Shown here: in pieces, positions 45,533-54,770 of the stretch | Position numbering within the stretch: position 1 is the stretch's first letter | Layout: each line of letters starts with the position of its first letter | Origin: Campylobacter showae | GTDB lineage: Bacteria > Campylobacterota > Campylobacteria > Campylobacterales > Campylobacteraceae | Assembly (NCBI RefSeq): GCF_004803815.1 | Contig: NZ_CP012544.1 | Coordinates: 1,612,001-1,676,000, forward strand | Reading direction: 5' to 3' | Length of the DNA: 64,000 bases | Notes under the pieces: generated by a model | What the model was told of the DNA's origin: nothing | Seen by the model: the letters and a program-made list of their open reading frames with translations, nothing else | The model's database searches: none | Position numbers and translations under genes: made by a program

Positions 45533-46272
45533 CTCGCACCCCCTTGTGCGCCGCTATTTTCGTCGTTCATAGCGCGCGAATTTGACGCCGCTTGCTCTCT
45601 TGCTTGCTCGCTAGGAGTTTTGTCAAGCTCGTTGATAACGATAACGTCAGCCTCGCCGTCCACGTCCTGAGCGCCGATATCGGCTAAAACGTGAGGCTCT
45701 TTTAAATTTCCGCTTCCGCGTAAAATTTTATTTACGAAATCCTGCGCCGCCTCCTGCTCGATCCTGTTGCCAAGCTTGTGCTGGCTGTGCAAAGGATCGA
45801 CCATGATTATCGCGCTGGTCGGACAAACCTCGACGCATGCAGGGCCGTTTTCGCGACCGAAACACATATCGCATTTGATAGCGGTATTTTTCGCGCCCGC
45901 CTGGCTCTCGATCTCGAGGTAGTACTTCGGCTCTACCGCGTAGTTAACGGACGGCATGAGCTCCGCGCTCGAGCTTATCGCGCCGTAAGGGCAAGCGATC
46001 GTGCAGAGTTTGCAGCCTATACAAATCTCTTCGTGAAGCTCGATGCAGTTATCGTCAAACCTGAGTGCCCCGGTAGGACATACGTTCGCGCAAGGACCGT
46101 CATCGCACTGGCGACACTGCGTCGGCATGACGCCTTTTGCTTGACGGAGCACTGTTAGTCTAGCTTTTGAAAGCTTACCGCGCTCGTAAGCGCTACGAAA
46201 ACAGGCCGCCATGCAAGTAGCGCAACCGATACAACGTTTGTAATCGGCGATCACAAATTTATGTTGTTTCAT
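45526..46272 (-). CDS. hyfA: hydrogenase-4 ferredoxin-like subunit HyfA
   Basis: HyfA (248 residues) has four 4Fe-4S motifs: CIGCATCMAACF, CRQCDDGPCANVCPTGAL, CIGCKLCTIACPYGAI and CDMCFGRENGPACVEVCPTSAI. This is the electron-transfer protein that would accept electrons from a formate dehydrogenase. After the last cluster there is a 70-residue Asp/Glu/Ala-rich tail not seen in the 205-residue E. coli HyfA. It is the first gene of the operon; AGAAAGGAG precedes the ATG. No fdhF gene is in the window. Confidence 0.93.
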   Translation of the reverse strand: MKQHKFVIADYKRCIGCATCMAACFRSAYERGKLSKARLTVLRQAKGVMPTQCRQCDDGPCANVCPTGALRFDDNCIELHEEICIGCKLCTIACPYGAISSSAELMPSVNYAVEPKYYLEIESQAGAKNTAIKCDMCFGRENGPACVEVCPTSAIIMVDPLHSQHKLGNRIEQEAAQDFVNKILRGSGNLKEPHVLADIGAQDVDGEADVIVINELDKTPSEQAREQAASNSRAMNDENSGAQGGARW

Positions 46273-46327
46273 AAATTCTCCTTTCTACTTGTTTTACGAT
46301 TCTTGATTTCTCTTAAATCTTGAGCTA

Positions 46328-46333
46328 ATTGTA
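46328..46333 (-). promoter_or_regulatory. possible -10 box of the hyf operon
   Basis: On the minus strand TACAAT within AAAAGTAATACAATT, about 55 bases upstream of the hyfA ATG. I looked for a sigma-54 site (GG-N10-GC) upstream and did not find one. Confidence 0.35.
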
Positions 46334-46625
46334 TTACTTTTAGAAATTTATTTCCGTCATTTGCCTAACGAATTTTGTATTTTTTAGATTAATTTTTATG
46401 AATTATTTATTTTTAAGTTTATTTTTAAATTTACTGTAAAATAGGCACTCTTTTAAACTTATGCGAATATAAAAATATTACGCATAGGCTATCAAATGCA
46501 CTAAAAAGAGTATTTTAGTCCTATAAAACTTCAAAAAGCTTAAGCCAAAATTTAACCGTAGCCTTTAAAATTTGACGGAATGCTTTTTGCTAGAACTCAC
46601 CGTTAGTAATATAAAAAGGATAAAA

Positions 46626-47045
46626 ATGCAGATCAAAAACGGCGCTTCAAACGAGATTTTAAAGACCTTGGCAAACCGCGTAGCTCAAGGTCAAAAAGGC
46701 GATAAATTTTTAGACGCCTCCACGCTTGCGGCGGCAAATTTGACGGATTTTGCAAATATGGTAGATAAATTTAACGAAAAAGCAAGTTCAAGCAGTGCGG
46801 CGGATAAATTTGATGCGGATAAATTTCGCGGCGGCGAGGCGAGCTCGTTTTTACGAAATTTAGCCCGCGACGAAAACGAAGCGCAAATCTATGCCAAACT
46901 AGAACGCGAAGCCAAAGAAGTCGCGAAAATGTTTAAGAAATTTGATTTTATGCAGATGATGACGAAGCTAGAGATGGGTAATCTAAAAGACGCTGAACGA
47001 GCGCAAATCTTTGCTAAAATGAACAAAATCGCAAAGGAAATTTGA
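46626..47045 (+). CDS. hypothetical helical protein
   Basis: From the ATG at 46626 (AAAAGGA 6 bases upstream; the frame is open to 46572 but without a ribosome site) the product has 139 residues. It is helical, rich in Lys, Ala, Glu and Phe, without membrane segments or signal peptide, and has recurring DKFD/ADKF words. The last third (AKMFKKFDFMQMMTKLEMGNLKDAER) looks amphipathic. I do not recognise the family. It is divergent from the hyf operon and precedes mnmG after 214 bases. Confidence 0.65.
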   Translation: MQIKNGASNEILKTLANRVAQGQKGDKFLDASTLAAANLTDFANMVDKFNEKASSSSAADKFDADKFRGGEASSFLRNLARDENEAQIYAKLEREAKEVAKMFKKFDFMQMMTKLEMGNLKDAERAQIFAKMNKIAKEI

Positions 47046-47259
47046 CTTTAACGCGGGGTTAAATTTCCGCCCGATCTCTCAAAAAATACTCTGTAAAGAT
47101 TGCTATAAATAAATTTAAACCAAATCGCCAAACTGCGCACACCGGCTCATAGAGAGTCAAATTTAAGGTAAATTTCTCAGCCGTCTTTCCTTAAATTTTT
47201 GTATATTTTATCTGTTTTTTGATAAAATCGCGAATTTTAAGGACAAGGAAAATTTGAAT

Positions 47260-49125
47260 ATGAATTATGATATTATCGTCGTCGGAGGCGGTCACGCAGG
47301 TATCGAAGCCAGCCTCGCCGCCGCAAGAATGGGCAAAAAAACGCTACTAATCACCATCCTAGCCGAGCAAATCGGTGCAGCCAGCTGCAACCCCGCAATA
47401 GGAGGCCTGGCAAAAGGCCACCTCGTAAAAGAGATCGACGCTCTAGGCGGGCAAATGGGGCTAACGACCGATGCCGTGGGCATACAGTTTCGCGTGCTAA
47501 ACGAGAGCAAGGGCCCGGCCGTGCGAGGCAGCCGCGCTCAGATCGACATGGACCGCTACCGCGTCTATATGCGAAATTTACTGCTAAATACGCCAAATCT
47601 CGAAATCAGCCAAGAGATCGCGACGCAAATTTTAAGCCAAAACGGCGAAATCACGGGCGTTAAAACCCACCTAGGAAACGAGTATAAAACCAGCAAGCTC
47701 ATCATCACGACGGGCACGTTTTTAAACGGGCTGATACACGTCGGATTTAACAAACTAGAAGCCGGCCGCGTGGGCGAGCTAAGCGCCAAAAATCTAAGCG
47801 ATAGCCTGCGCGAACTAGGCCTAGAAGTCGGACGGCTAAAGACCGGCACCTGCCCGCGAGTGGATGCTAAAAGCATCGACTTTAGCGTGCTTGAGATCCA
47901 AGGCGGCGACGAGGATCCAAGCCCGTTTAGCTTCCGCACGCGAGACTTTGCGCCTACGCAGCTGCCCTGCTACATCGCCTACACCAACGTTACCACGCAC
48001 GACATCATCCGTTCAAATTTCGACAAAGCGCCGCTATTTACGGGCCAGATAGAGGGCGTGGGTCCGCGCTACTGCCCGAGTATCGAGGATAAGATAAATA
48101 GATTCGGCGACCGCGACAGGCATCATCTTTTCGTCGAGCCGCAGACGCTAGAGGCCACGGAGTACTATATCAACGGCTTTTCTACGAGCTTGCCGTATGA
48201 AGTGCAGGTCGCGATGCTACGCTCGGTCAAGGGCTTTGAAAACGCTCGTATCGTGCGCCACGGCTACGCAATCGAGTACGACTACGTCCAGCCGACCGAG
48301 CTAAAACACACGCTAGAGACCAAAAAGGCGCGCGGACTCTATCTCGCAGGCCAGATCAACGGCACCACGGGCTACGAGGAAGCTGGCGCTCAGGGGCTGA
48401 TGGCGGGCATAAACGCAGCGCTTGCGCTTGATGGCAAAGAGCCGTTCGTCCTGCGCCGCGACGAGGCCTACATCGGCGTTCTCATCGACGATCTAGTGAC
48501 CAAAGGTACGAAGGAGCCCTACCGCATGTTTACCTCCCGCGCCGAGTATAGACTGCTGCTGCGCGAGGATAACGCCGTGCTGCGCCTGGGAGGATACGGC
48601 CGCGAGCTTGGACTGCTAGACGAAGCGACGTTTGAGAAAATAGAAGCCATAAGGTCAAATTTGACTCGCGGGCTAGAGCTGCTAAACGGCACCGAGATCA
48701 CGCCGACAAAGCGAAATTTAGAGCTTTTAGCTAGCTTAGATGAGGAGATAATCAGCCAAAATTTGACCCTGCAAAAAATCGTCGCTAGAAAGAGCTTTAC
48801 GGGCGAAAAACTGCGCAAGCTAGATCCGTTTTTCGAGGCGCTCGACGAAGCTAGCTTGGAGCAAATTTTAACCGAAGCCAAATACCAACACTACATCGCC
48901 GAACAAAAAAAGCAGATCGACCGCATGAAAGATATGATGAGCGTGAAAATCCCAGAAGGCTTTAGCTTCCGTGGTATCAGCGGGCTTAGCAACGAGGTGG
49001 TCGAAAAGCTCGAGAGATTTGCCCCGCCGACGCTCTTTGCGGCTAGCGAGATCAGCGGCGTGACGCCTGCTGCGATAGATATCTTGCACATCTATATAAA
49101 GATGAATGCGAGGGAGTCGCAGTAA
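47260..49125 (+). CDS. mnmG: tRNA uridine-5-carboxymethylaminomethyl modification enzyme MnmG (GidA)
   Basis: MnmG (621 residues) works with MnmE to modify the wobble uridine of several tRNAs. The N-terminal FAD motif [18 protein letters not shown], the family signatures GPKxxAxRAQxDxxxY-like ([17 protein letters not shown]) and [16 protein letters not shown] (about 365) are present, and the C-terminal helical domain ends [11 protein letters not shown] choose the ATG at 47260; a TTG two codons upstream (47254) is equally close to AAGGA and cannot be excluded. Confidence 0.96.
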   Translation: MNYDIIVVGGGHAGIEASLAAARMGKKTLLITILAEQIGAASCNPAIGGLAKGHLVKEIDALGGQMGLTTDAVGIQFRVLNESKGPAVRGSRAQIDMDRYRVYMRNLLLNTPNLEISQEIATQILSQNGEITGVKTHLGNEYKTSKLIITTGTFLNGLIHVGFNKLEAGRVGELSAKNLSDSLRELGLEVGRLKTGTCPRVDAKSIDFSVLEIQGGDEDPSPFSFRTRDFAPTQLPCYIAYTNVTTHDIIRSNFDKAPLFTGQIEGVGPRYCPSIEDKINRFGDRDRHHLFVEPQTLEATEYYINGFSTSLPYEVQVAMLRSVKGFENARIVRHGYAIEYDYVQPTELKHTLETKKARGLYLAGQINGTTGYEEAGAQGLMAGINAALALDGKEPFVLRRDEAYIGVLIDDLVTKGTKEPYRMFTSRAEYRLLLREDNAVLRLGGYGRELGLLDEATFEKIEAIRSNLTRGLELLNGTEITPTKRNLELLASLDEEIISQNLTLQKIVARKSFTGEKLRKLDPFFEALDEASLEQILTEAKYQHYIAEQKKQIDRMKDMMSVKIPEGFSFRGISGLSNEVVEKLERFAPPTLFAASEISGVTPAAIDILHIYIKMNARESQ

Positions 49126-49153
49126 GCGAAAATAAGGCTATTTAAAAGGACGG

Positions 49154-49196
49154 GCGTTAAATTTGAGGTCAAATTTAACGCTCCGCCTTTTTTGCG
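49154..49196. terminator. terminator between mnmG and the VOC gene
   Basis: A perfect 12-bp inverted repeat GCGTTAAATTTG/CAAATTTAACGC (49154-49165, 49170-49181, loop 4), then TCCGCC and six T. It stops mnmG; the symmetry could also serve the convergent VOC gene. Confidence 0.7.
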
Positions 49197-49221
49197 TTTT
49201 AATTTTACGAACCCGTCAAAT

Positions 49222-49602
49222 TTAAACGTATCTGCTAATCTCTATCAAATTTCCGTCCGGGTCGCGCACGTAGATTGAGCTTATCGCTCCAAGTGCGCCG
49301 GTTCGCGGCACGATGCCCTGCTCTACGGTGATACCGGCAACCTCTAGCTCCTCTAAAACTAGCTCAAGCGGCGTATCGGCAAGCAAGCAAATATCTGCCG
49401 TTCCCACGTTTGCATTCATGGCATTTGGCAAAATCTCCTCGCCTTTTACGTGCAAATTTATCTTTTGCGAGCCAAAGGCCAGAGCCTTGCGTCCGTTTGC
49501 GAAATCAACCTCGCGCATACCCAGCACGCGCACGTAAAAATCAAGCGTCCGTTGCAAATCAGCGACGGTTAAAACGATGTGATCGATCGAAGCGATACGC
49601 AT
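49222..49602 (-). CDS. VOC-family (glyoxalase-like) protein
   Basis: The product (126 residues) has two beta-alpha-beta-beta-beta units of the vicinal oxygen chelate fold: IDHIVLTVADLQRTLDFYVRVLGM at the N-terminus and IYVRDPDGNLIEISRYV at the C-terminus. The metal-binding His (in IDHIV) and Glu (in LIEIS) are kept, plus INLHV in the middle. Such proteins act as lyases, dioxygenases or resistance proteins; the substrate cannot be told. Single-gene unit; ribosome site AAGGAG. Confidence 0.88.
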   Translation of the reverse strand: MRIASIDHIVLTVADLQRTLDFYVRVLGMREVDFANGRKALAFGSQKINLHVKGEEILPNAMNANVGTADICLLADTPLELVLEELEVAGITVEQGIVPRTGALGAISSIYVRDPDGNLIEISRYV

Positions 49603-49899
49603 ATATTCTCCTTTTAATCAAATTTAACCAAGCATTGCCCGCTAAAAACGGCAAATTTGACGGCGTAAATTTAAAGTCGCTCGGCGTCAAATTTTGCGGT
49701 GCGGGTAAAACGCGCAAACTAAAATATAATTTAAATTTACATCTGCTTATAGGCCGTCAAATTTAACTGACTAGGCCAAATTTACACTCAAATTTTACTC
49801 CCGAAAGCCTTAAAAAACGAAATAGTAAATGATGATTTAAAAATAATTTAAACATTTAAACTATTTGCTAGAAAAATAAAAGTTTAATTTTCATAAGAG

Positions 49900-49905
49900 T
49901 ATAAT
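49900..49905 (+). promoter_or_regulatory. -10 box of the petABC operon
   Basis: TATAAT in AAGAGTATAATCTCG, 37 bases before the petA ATG; AT-rich T-periodic DNA upstream. Ribosome site AAAGGAAAG precedes the ATG. Confidence 0.6.
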
Positions 49906-49941
49906 CTCGATTATTCTTCAAAAACCGTTGAAAGGAAAGTA

Positions 49942-50445
49942 ATGTCCGTAAAACAAGAAAGACGAGATTTTATCGGTCTAGCGTTTGGCGCGGTAGCCGC
50001 AGTCGGCGGCGCAGCGACCCTCGTAGCCGTTAAAAAGACCTGGGACCCGCTTCCTAGCGTAAAGGCGGCTGGATTTACGACCGTAGATCTTAGCCCAATG
50101 AAAGACGGCGAGATGCGCCAGATCGAGTGGCGTAAAAAGCCGATATTCGTTCTAAAAAAGGACGCTTCGATGGCACCTAACGACAAGCGCGATATCGTAG
50201 TAGAGGGCGCTAGATATATGGTCGCGATCGGGCTTTGTACGCATCTTGGCTGTATCCCGGAGTGGAAACCAGGCAAGCAACTTTTCGTTTGCGCCTGTCA
50301 CGGAGGCGAATTTGACGCAGACGGCGTAAATACCTTCGGCCCTCCTCCGCGACCGCTAGACATACCGCCGTTTAAGATAGACGGTACGAAACTCGTTTTG
50401 GGCGAGACCAGCCCCGAATACGAAAAACTAACGGCTCAAGCGTAA
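49942..50445 (+). CDS. petA: ubiquinol/menaquinol-cytochrome c reductase Rieske iron-sulfur subunit
   Basis: PetA (167 residues) starts with a Tat signal-anchor (RRDFIGLAFGAVAAVGGAATL). The [2Fe-2S] ligands are in CTHLGC (about 94-99) and CACHGGEF (about 113-120). It takes electrons from quinol at the Qo site and passes them to cytochrome c1. First gene of petABC; petB follows after 10 bases. Confidence 0.96.
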   Translation: MSVKQERRDFIGLAFGAVAAVGGAATLVAVKKTWDPLPSVKAAGFTTVDLSPMKDGEMRQIEWRKKPIFVLKKDASMAPNDKRDIVVEGARYMVAIGLCTHLGCIPEWKPGKQLFVCACHGGEFDADGVNTFGPPPRPLDIPPFKIDGTKLVLGETSPEYEKLTAQA

Positions 50446-50455
50446 GGAGGGGAAA

Positions 50456-51718
50456 ATGCACATCAGAAAATCAACGGGCGTTTTAGACTGGCTGGATCAA
50501 AGGATCGCCCTAAACAAACTAATGAAAGTCCTCGTCAGCGAATACTGGATACCGAAAAATATAAATTTCCTCTGGGCGATGGGCGTTATACTCACGACGC
50601 TTTTTGCGTTGCTTATTTTTACCGGATTTATGCTAGTTATGTACTATAAACCGGATATAAATTTAGCCTTTGACAGCGTAAATTTGACCATAATGAAAGA
50701 GGTCGAGTACGGCTGGCTATGGCGTCACATACATGCGGTTGCGGCTTCGGTCGTGTTTTTAATCATCTACATACACACCTTTACGGCGATCTACTACGGC
50801 TCTTATAAAAAAGGTCGCGAGATGATTTGGGTGAGCGGCATGTTGCTCTTCATCCTGTTTTCAGCCGAGGCTTTTAGCGGATATATGCTACCTTGGGGTC
50901 AGATGAGCTACTGGGCGGCGATGGTTATCACGAATTTATTCGGCGGCATCCCGGTTATCGGGGACGCGGTAGTCGAGTGGATCAGAGGCGACTATGCCGT
51001 TAGCGATCCGACTTTGACGAGATTTTTCATGCTTCACGTATGCTTGCTACCGATCGTGCTGATCGCAGTCGTCGCGATACACTTTTATACCCTTCGCGTC
51101 CCACACGTAAACAATGAAACGGGCGAGGAGATAGACTTTGAAGTAGAAGCCGAAAAATACCTAAGCGGCGATACGAAAAACGCGAAAGTAATTCCGTTTT
51201 GGCCGGGATTTTTGGCAAAAGACTTTATGTACATCGGCTTTTTTATGATTTTCTTTTTCTATTTAGTCTGTTTCCATTTCAACTTCGCGATGGATCCGAT
51301 AAATTTCGAGCCGGGCAACCCACTAAAAACGCCTCCGCACATCTATCCCGAGTGGTACTTCTTGTGGCAGTACGAGATTTTACGTGGATTTTTCTTCGAT
51401 ATTTTCGGATTTAAAGCTTACAACATCGGCCTTATCGCGTTTGCGATCGCAGGCGTAGCTCTATTTTTCATGCCGCTTTACGACAGAAGCGACGTCGTGG
51501 CTCCGGCTCACGAGAGAAAAGGCTTTTTCGTATGGTTCTGGTTGCTAGTGGTCGATATGATCGTGCTTACGATCTTCGGTAAGCTACCTGCCGACGGCGT
51601 GACGCTTGGTATTTCAAACTCATGGATAGGATTTTACTCGACCATTACGTTTTTCGTTCTGCTTTTTGTCGTTTTACCTATCATAACGACTCTTGAGAAA
51701 AAAGGAGCGGTAAAATGA
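50456..51718 (+). CDS. petB: cytochrome b subunit of the bc1 complex
   Basis: PetB (420 residues) has eight to nine membrane helices. Haem ligands are two His pairs: in HIHAVAASVVFLIIYIHTF (helix B, about 82-101) and in MLHVCLLPIVLIAVVAIHF (helix D, about 195-213). The Qo-site motif PEWY is in IYPEWYFLWQYE (about 297). It is a fused full-length cytochrome b. It overlaps petC by 4 bases. Ribosome site AAGGAGGGG. Confidence 0.96.
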   Translation: MHIRKSTGVLDWLDQRIALNKLMKVLVSEYWIPKNINFLWAMGVILTTLFALLIFTGFMLVMYYKPDINLAFDSVNLTIMKEVEYGWLWRHIHAVAASVVFLIIYIHTFTAIYYGSYKKGREMIWVSGMLLFILFSAEAFSGYMLPWGQMSYWAAMVITNLFGGIPVIGDAVVEWIRGDYAVSDPTLTRFFMLHVCLLPIVLIAVVAIHFYTLRVPHVNNETGEEIDFEVEAEKYLSGDTKNAKVIPFWPGFLAKDFMYIGFFMIFFFYLVCFHFNFAMDPINFEPGNPLKTPPHIYPEWYFLWQYEILRGFFFDIFGFKAYNIGLIAFAIAGVALFFMPLYDRSDVVAPAHERKGFFVWFWLLVVDMIVLTIFGKLPADGVTLGISNSWIGFYSTITFFVLLFVVLPIITTLEKKGAVK

Positions 51719-52743
51719 GAGAGTTAAAAATTTTCATAATCGTAGTTATTTTAACCGGCGTAACATACTGGGGTATCGAGCCTTACGCGCATAATGTCAT
51801 GCATCCGCACGTCGGCGCGGCCGATTACGACTTTGGCGCCGAGGATATAAATCAAGCCAAATCCGTAGTAGAAGCTAGACAAAAAGCCCTTGATGCGACA
51901 AAAACTCTGAATGACGAGAAAAAAGTCGCCGGAGCACAAAAAGATCTCGAAGAGGCACAAAAAACTCTCGAAGACTACACTGCGTTTTGGAACGACATAA
52001 AGGCTATAAATTTAGCCAAAGGCGACGCGACTAAAGGCGCAGAAACCTTTGCAAACGCGGGCTGTGCCGGCTGTCACGGAGTCGAGGCTGCGGGTATGCC
52101 TACAGCTATGAGCGCTGCTGAACTTAGCGAAGCGTACGGCGTAGTGCCGCCTGATCTTAGCAGCGCGGGAGCGATATACGACGAGCATTTCTTGGCAGCC
52201 CTTATCAAAGATCCGACCAAGGCGCTAAAACTAACGCATAAATTTAACGACGAAAAGCCTTATCCGATGCCTCCGTTTTTCGGAGCCGGCGGAGAGGATC
52301 CAAATGCCGAGATCGCTGATATAGTCGCGTATCTAAAGTCTATCGCGCCTAAAGAAGTTAGCGACGAACAGGTATTTCGCGACGCATGCCAAAGATGCCA
52401 CGACATGAAGTACGAAAACAAATACGCGCTAACCAACCGCGTAAATTTAGCCGCATATATGGGCTCAAACCCGCCTGATTTATCGATGATGATCCGCTCA
52501 AAAGGCGATGATTATCTGCATAAATTTATAAACGATACGCAAAAAATGCTACCAGGCACCTCGATGCCTCGCGTGGGGCTAAGCAAGGCTAGCGAGGATC
52601 AGATCGTAGCCTATATGCAAAAAGCCGGCGACGCTAAAAAAGCCGAGCGCGAAAGCCTAGGCATAAATGTGATGATCTACTTCTTGATTTTCGGTATATT
52701 TGGATGGCTTTGGAAACGCAAAGTTTGGTCTGACCTACACTAA
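51715..52743 (+). CDS. petC: dihaem cytochrome c subunit of the bc1 complex
   Basis: PetC (342 residues) has an N-terminal membrane helix (about 4-22), a coiled-coil-like charged stretch (about 45-90), two haem c sites CAGCHG (about 117) and CQRCHD (about 223), and a C-terminal membrane helix (about 317-334). Two haems are typical of the epsilonproteobacterial enzyme, whereas the canonical c1 has one. Likely sixth ligands are Met in the YPMPPFF and GTSMPR motifs. It passes electrons to periplasmic cytochromes. Confidence 0.94.
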   Translation: MRELKIFIIVVILTGVTYWGIEPYAHNVMHPHVGAADYDFGAEDINQAKSVVEARQKALDATKTLNDEKKVAGAQKDLEEAQKTLEDYTAFWNDIKAINLAKGDATKGAETFANAGCAGCHGVEAAGMPTAMSAAELSEAYGVVPPDLSSAGAIYDEHFLAALIKDPTKALKLTHKFNDEKPYPMPPFFGAGGEDPNAEIADIVAYLKSIAPKEVSDEQVFRDACQRCHDMKYENKYALTNRVNLAAYMGSNPPDLSMMIRSKGDDYLHKFINDTQKMLPGTSMPRVGLSKASEDQIVAYMQKAGDAKKAERESLGINVMIYFLIFGIFGWLWKRKVWSDLH

Positions 52744-52776
52744 AATTTGAGCCCGCTTGGGCTCAAATTTCTCTTT
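52743..52776 (+). terminator. rho-independent terminator after petC
   Basis: A perfect 12-bp stem AAATTTGAGCCC/GGGCTCAAATTT (52743-52754, 52759-52770) with a 4-base loop, then CTCTTT. It begins in the petC stop codon. Confidence 0.75.
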
Positions 52777-53207
52777 AAATTTACTCCTTAATTTCTAAAA
52801 TTTATCTACCGATTTAGAAGCCGTCGTAAAATTTACTCAGCACTCGCGATGCTTTGTCTGGGCTCAAATTTGACCGCAAACAAATACCAACTTTACGTGC
52901 CTATAGTTTAAATTTGGATACGCTTTGAGCGCAATAGAAACTATAAATATACATTTTACAGCATTTTTAAGAGCGTGTTACTAATCCTACTTTTTACGCC
53001 ATGAACAAAGTAATACGGTAAGATCATTTGGATTTTCTTGGCGGCGGTGAGCTAAGTAGCGTGATTTATAGATGCATTTTTAAGTTAGAGCTTAGCTTGT
53101 TTTAGTTTTTTCATAATTTTTCTTGATTTAGGTCGTCTTTAAATTTATTTCCCGATGTTAAAATCGGCTATCAATTTTGATTTGCAAATTTCAAAAAAAG
53201 GGTAAAT
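52777..53207. other. gene-free stretch before the tandem secreted proteins
   Basis: About 430 bases with no supportable gene. It is AT-rich; it must hold the promoter of the gene at 53208, but no clear TATAAT stands out. A GGTAAATATG start context lies at its end. Confidence 0.45.
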
Positions 53208-54677
53208 ATGAACGGTCTCAAATTTACAGTCAAGTTTTTCGCGACCATCGCGGCGCTTTGCCTCGGGTTAAATTTAAGCGCTAGCCAGATCGAAGGCAGA
53301 TGGAGCATCGTCTCGGCAAACATAGACGGGCAGGAGGTGCAAACGGCGGGGCAAAAGTGCTTTGAAGATTCGTTTTTCGAGGTTAGCGGCCGCGAGGCAA
53401 AGCTAGGCCTTAGCTCCGTAGGCGAGGACGGCGCGTGCAAAAGCGGCGCGGCAAGCTACGCCTTTAAAAGCATGGGTGCTGGCAAATACGCGCTGGGTCC
53501 TATCGGCGAGTTTTGGCTAGATAAAGACGCGCTAAAAGTAAAGCAGTCCTTAGACGGCGGCAATTTTATCGTCTTTTCTTTCAAAAAAGACGCGGCCGCA
53601 AACAAAGCCGTGACAACGGCAACCGGCTCAAATTTGAACACAGACGAGCTAGAGGGCAGATGGGAGATCGACTCGGTCTCAGCACAGGGGCAGACGTTTA
53701 AAACGGCTGGCCAAAAGTGCTTTGAAGATTCGTTTTTCCAGATAGCAGGCGGCAAAGCCATAGTCAGTATCGTAGCGGCAAATCCGGACGGCACGTGCAA
53801 AACCGGCGCAGGAGAAAGCGGCTATAAGAGCCTTGGCGCAGGTAGGTACGCGCTAGATAACGACGCTGGCGAATTTAGGCTAAAAAACGGCTTGCTCGAA
53901 TACGAACAAAGCGCGGGCGGCATCGTGTTTACCTTTAAAAAAAGCCGCGCGGCGCAGGCTAGCTCAAATCAGGCGCAAGCCAAATCAAGCTCAAATTTAG
54001 AACCCCAAAAAGACCCTAGCGTAAAACACAGCGACGCGGGAGCGAGCAAAAAAGGCACGGGCGTGTTTGCAGGCAAGTGGTTCTTCATAAACACCAATAC
54101 CGACATATCCTTTTATCTGCGCGACGACGGCACTTACGCGAGCCGTTTAGGAAAGCCCGACTGGCGCACGCGCATCGACGGCACGTATAAAAAAGACGGC
54201 AAAAAAATCGTACGAACCGCCAACGACGGCGAGCAAAGCACATATAGCTGCGAGAATGCGGATTGCACGTTTTTGTTGAGCGACGGCGGATACCATCTCT
54301 TTAACGCTCAAATCTTAAATGAGGTGCCAAAGGGCAGCTACTCATTCACCTCCGTTGGCTCCATGTCCCTTTACAACGCCTCGGGCGATTTGGACGTCGT
54401 TGGCGGAGGCGTGAGCGGGTACTATGACTTCGACGGCAAAGGCCGCTTCAAGGACGGCAGTTTGTCCTACTCCTCCGCCGCCATGAGCAATGTGGGCGGC
54501 GGCGGAACAAGATCTAGCAGTAGCGCGGGCTCATATACGCTAGACGCGGGCGAGCTCACGCTCAGATACGACGACGGACGGACGCAGCGACATAGCTTTT
54601 TTTATATCCCGCCTACTAGCGAAGGCAAGGCAGGCGGAGCGGTCGTCGACGGCGTGATACATTTTTTGGACGAATAG
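53208..54677 (+). CDS. secreted modular protein of unknown function, copy 1
   Basis: A 489-residue exported protein with a signal peptide ending near LNLSAS (about residue 27). Two modules of about 100 residues follow (about 28-130 and 147-247); each starts GRW, has AGQKCFEDSFF with one Cys, a second Cys 35-40 residues later, and ends in VFTFKK-like strand. The pattern suggests small lipocalin- or META-like beta-barrels with one disulfide each. After a Ser/Ala/Gln-rich linker comes a C-terminal domain (about 285-489) containing FYLRDDGTYASRL, DWRTRIDGTYK and a Cys pair CENADC, then Gly/Ser-rich beta-strands. The next gene is a full-length paralogue. I do not recognise the family. Confidence 0.8.
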   Translation: MNGLKFTVKFFATIAALCLGLNLSASQIEGRWSIVSANIDGQEVQTAGQKCFEDSFFEVSGREAKLGLSSVGEDGACKSGAASYAFKSMGAGKYALGPIGEFWLDKDALKVKQSLDGGNFIVFSFKKDAAANKAVTTATGSNLNTDELEGRWEIDSVSAQGQTFKTAGQKCFEDSFFQIAGGKAIVSIVAANPDGTCKTGAGESGYKSLGAGRYALDNDAGEFRLKNGLLEYEQSAGGIVFTFKKSRAAQASSNQAQAKSSSNLEPQKDPSVKHSDAGASKKGTGVFAGKWFFINTNTDISFYLRDDGTYASRLGKPDWRTRIDGTYKKDGKKIVRTANDGEQSTYSCENADCTFLLSDGGYHLFNAQILNEVPKGSYSFTSVGSMSLYNASGDLDVVGGGVSGYYDFDGKGRFKDGSLSYSSAAMSNVGGGGTRSSSSAGSYTLDAGELTLRYDDGRTQRHSFFYIPPTSEGKAGGAVVDGVIHFLDE

Positions 54678-54770
54678 CAACCCATCGGCGTAAAACCAGG
54701 GCAAATTTGAGAACAAAAAGCCGAAGGCAAAACCGCCGCAGACGGCTTAAAAATTTACGAAAGGAAAAAC

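Noticed and set aside
46572-46625. Upstream start for the hypothetical protein before mnmG
   Set aside because: Ribosome site supports the ATG at 46626; the upstream extension has no such site.
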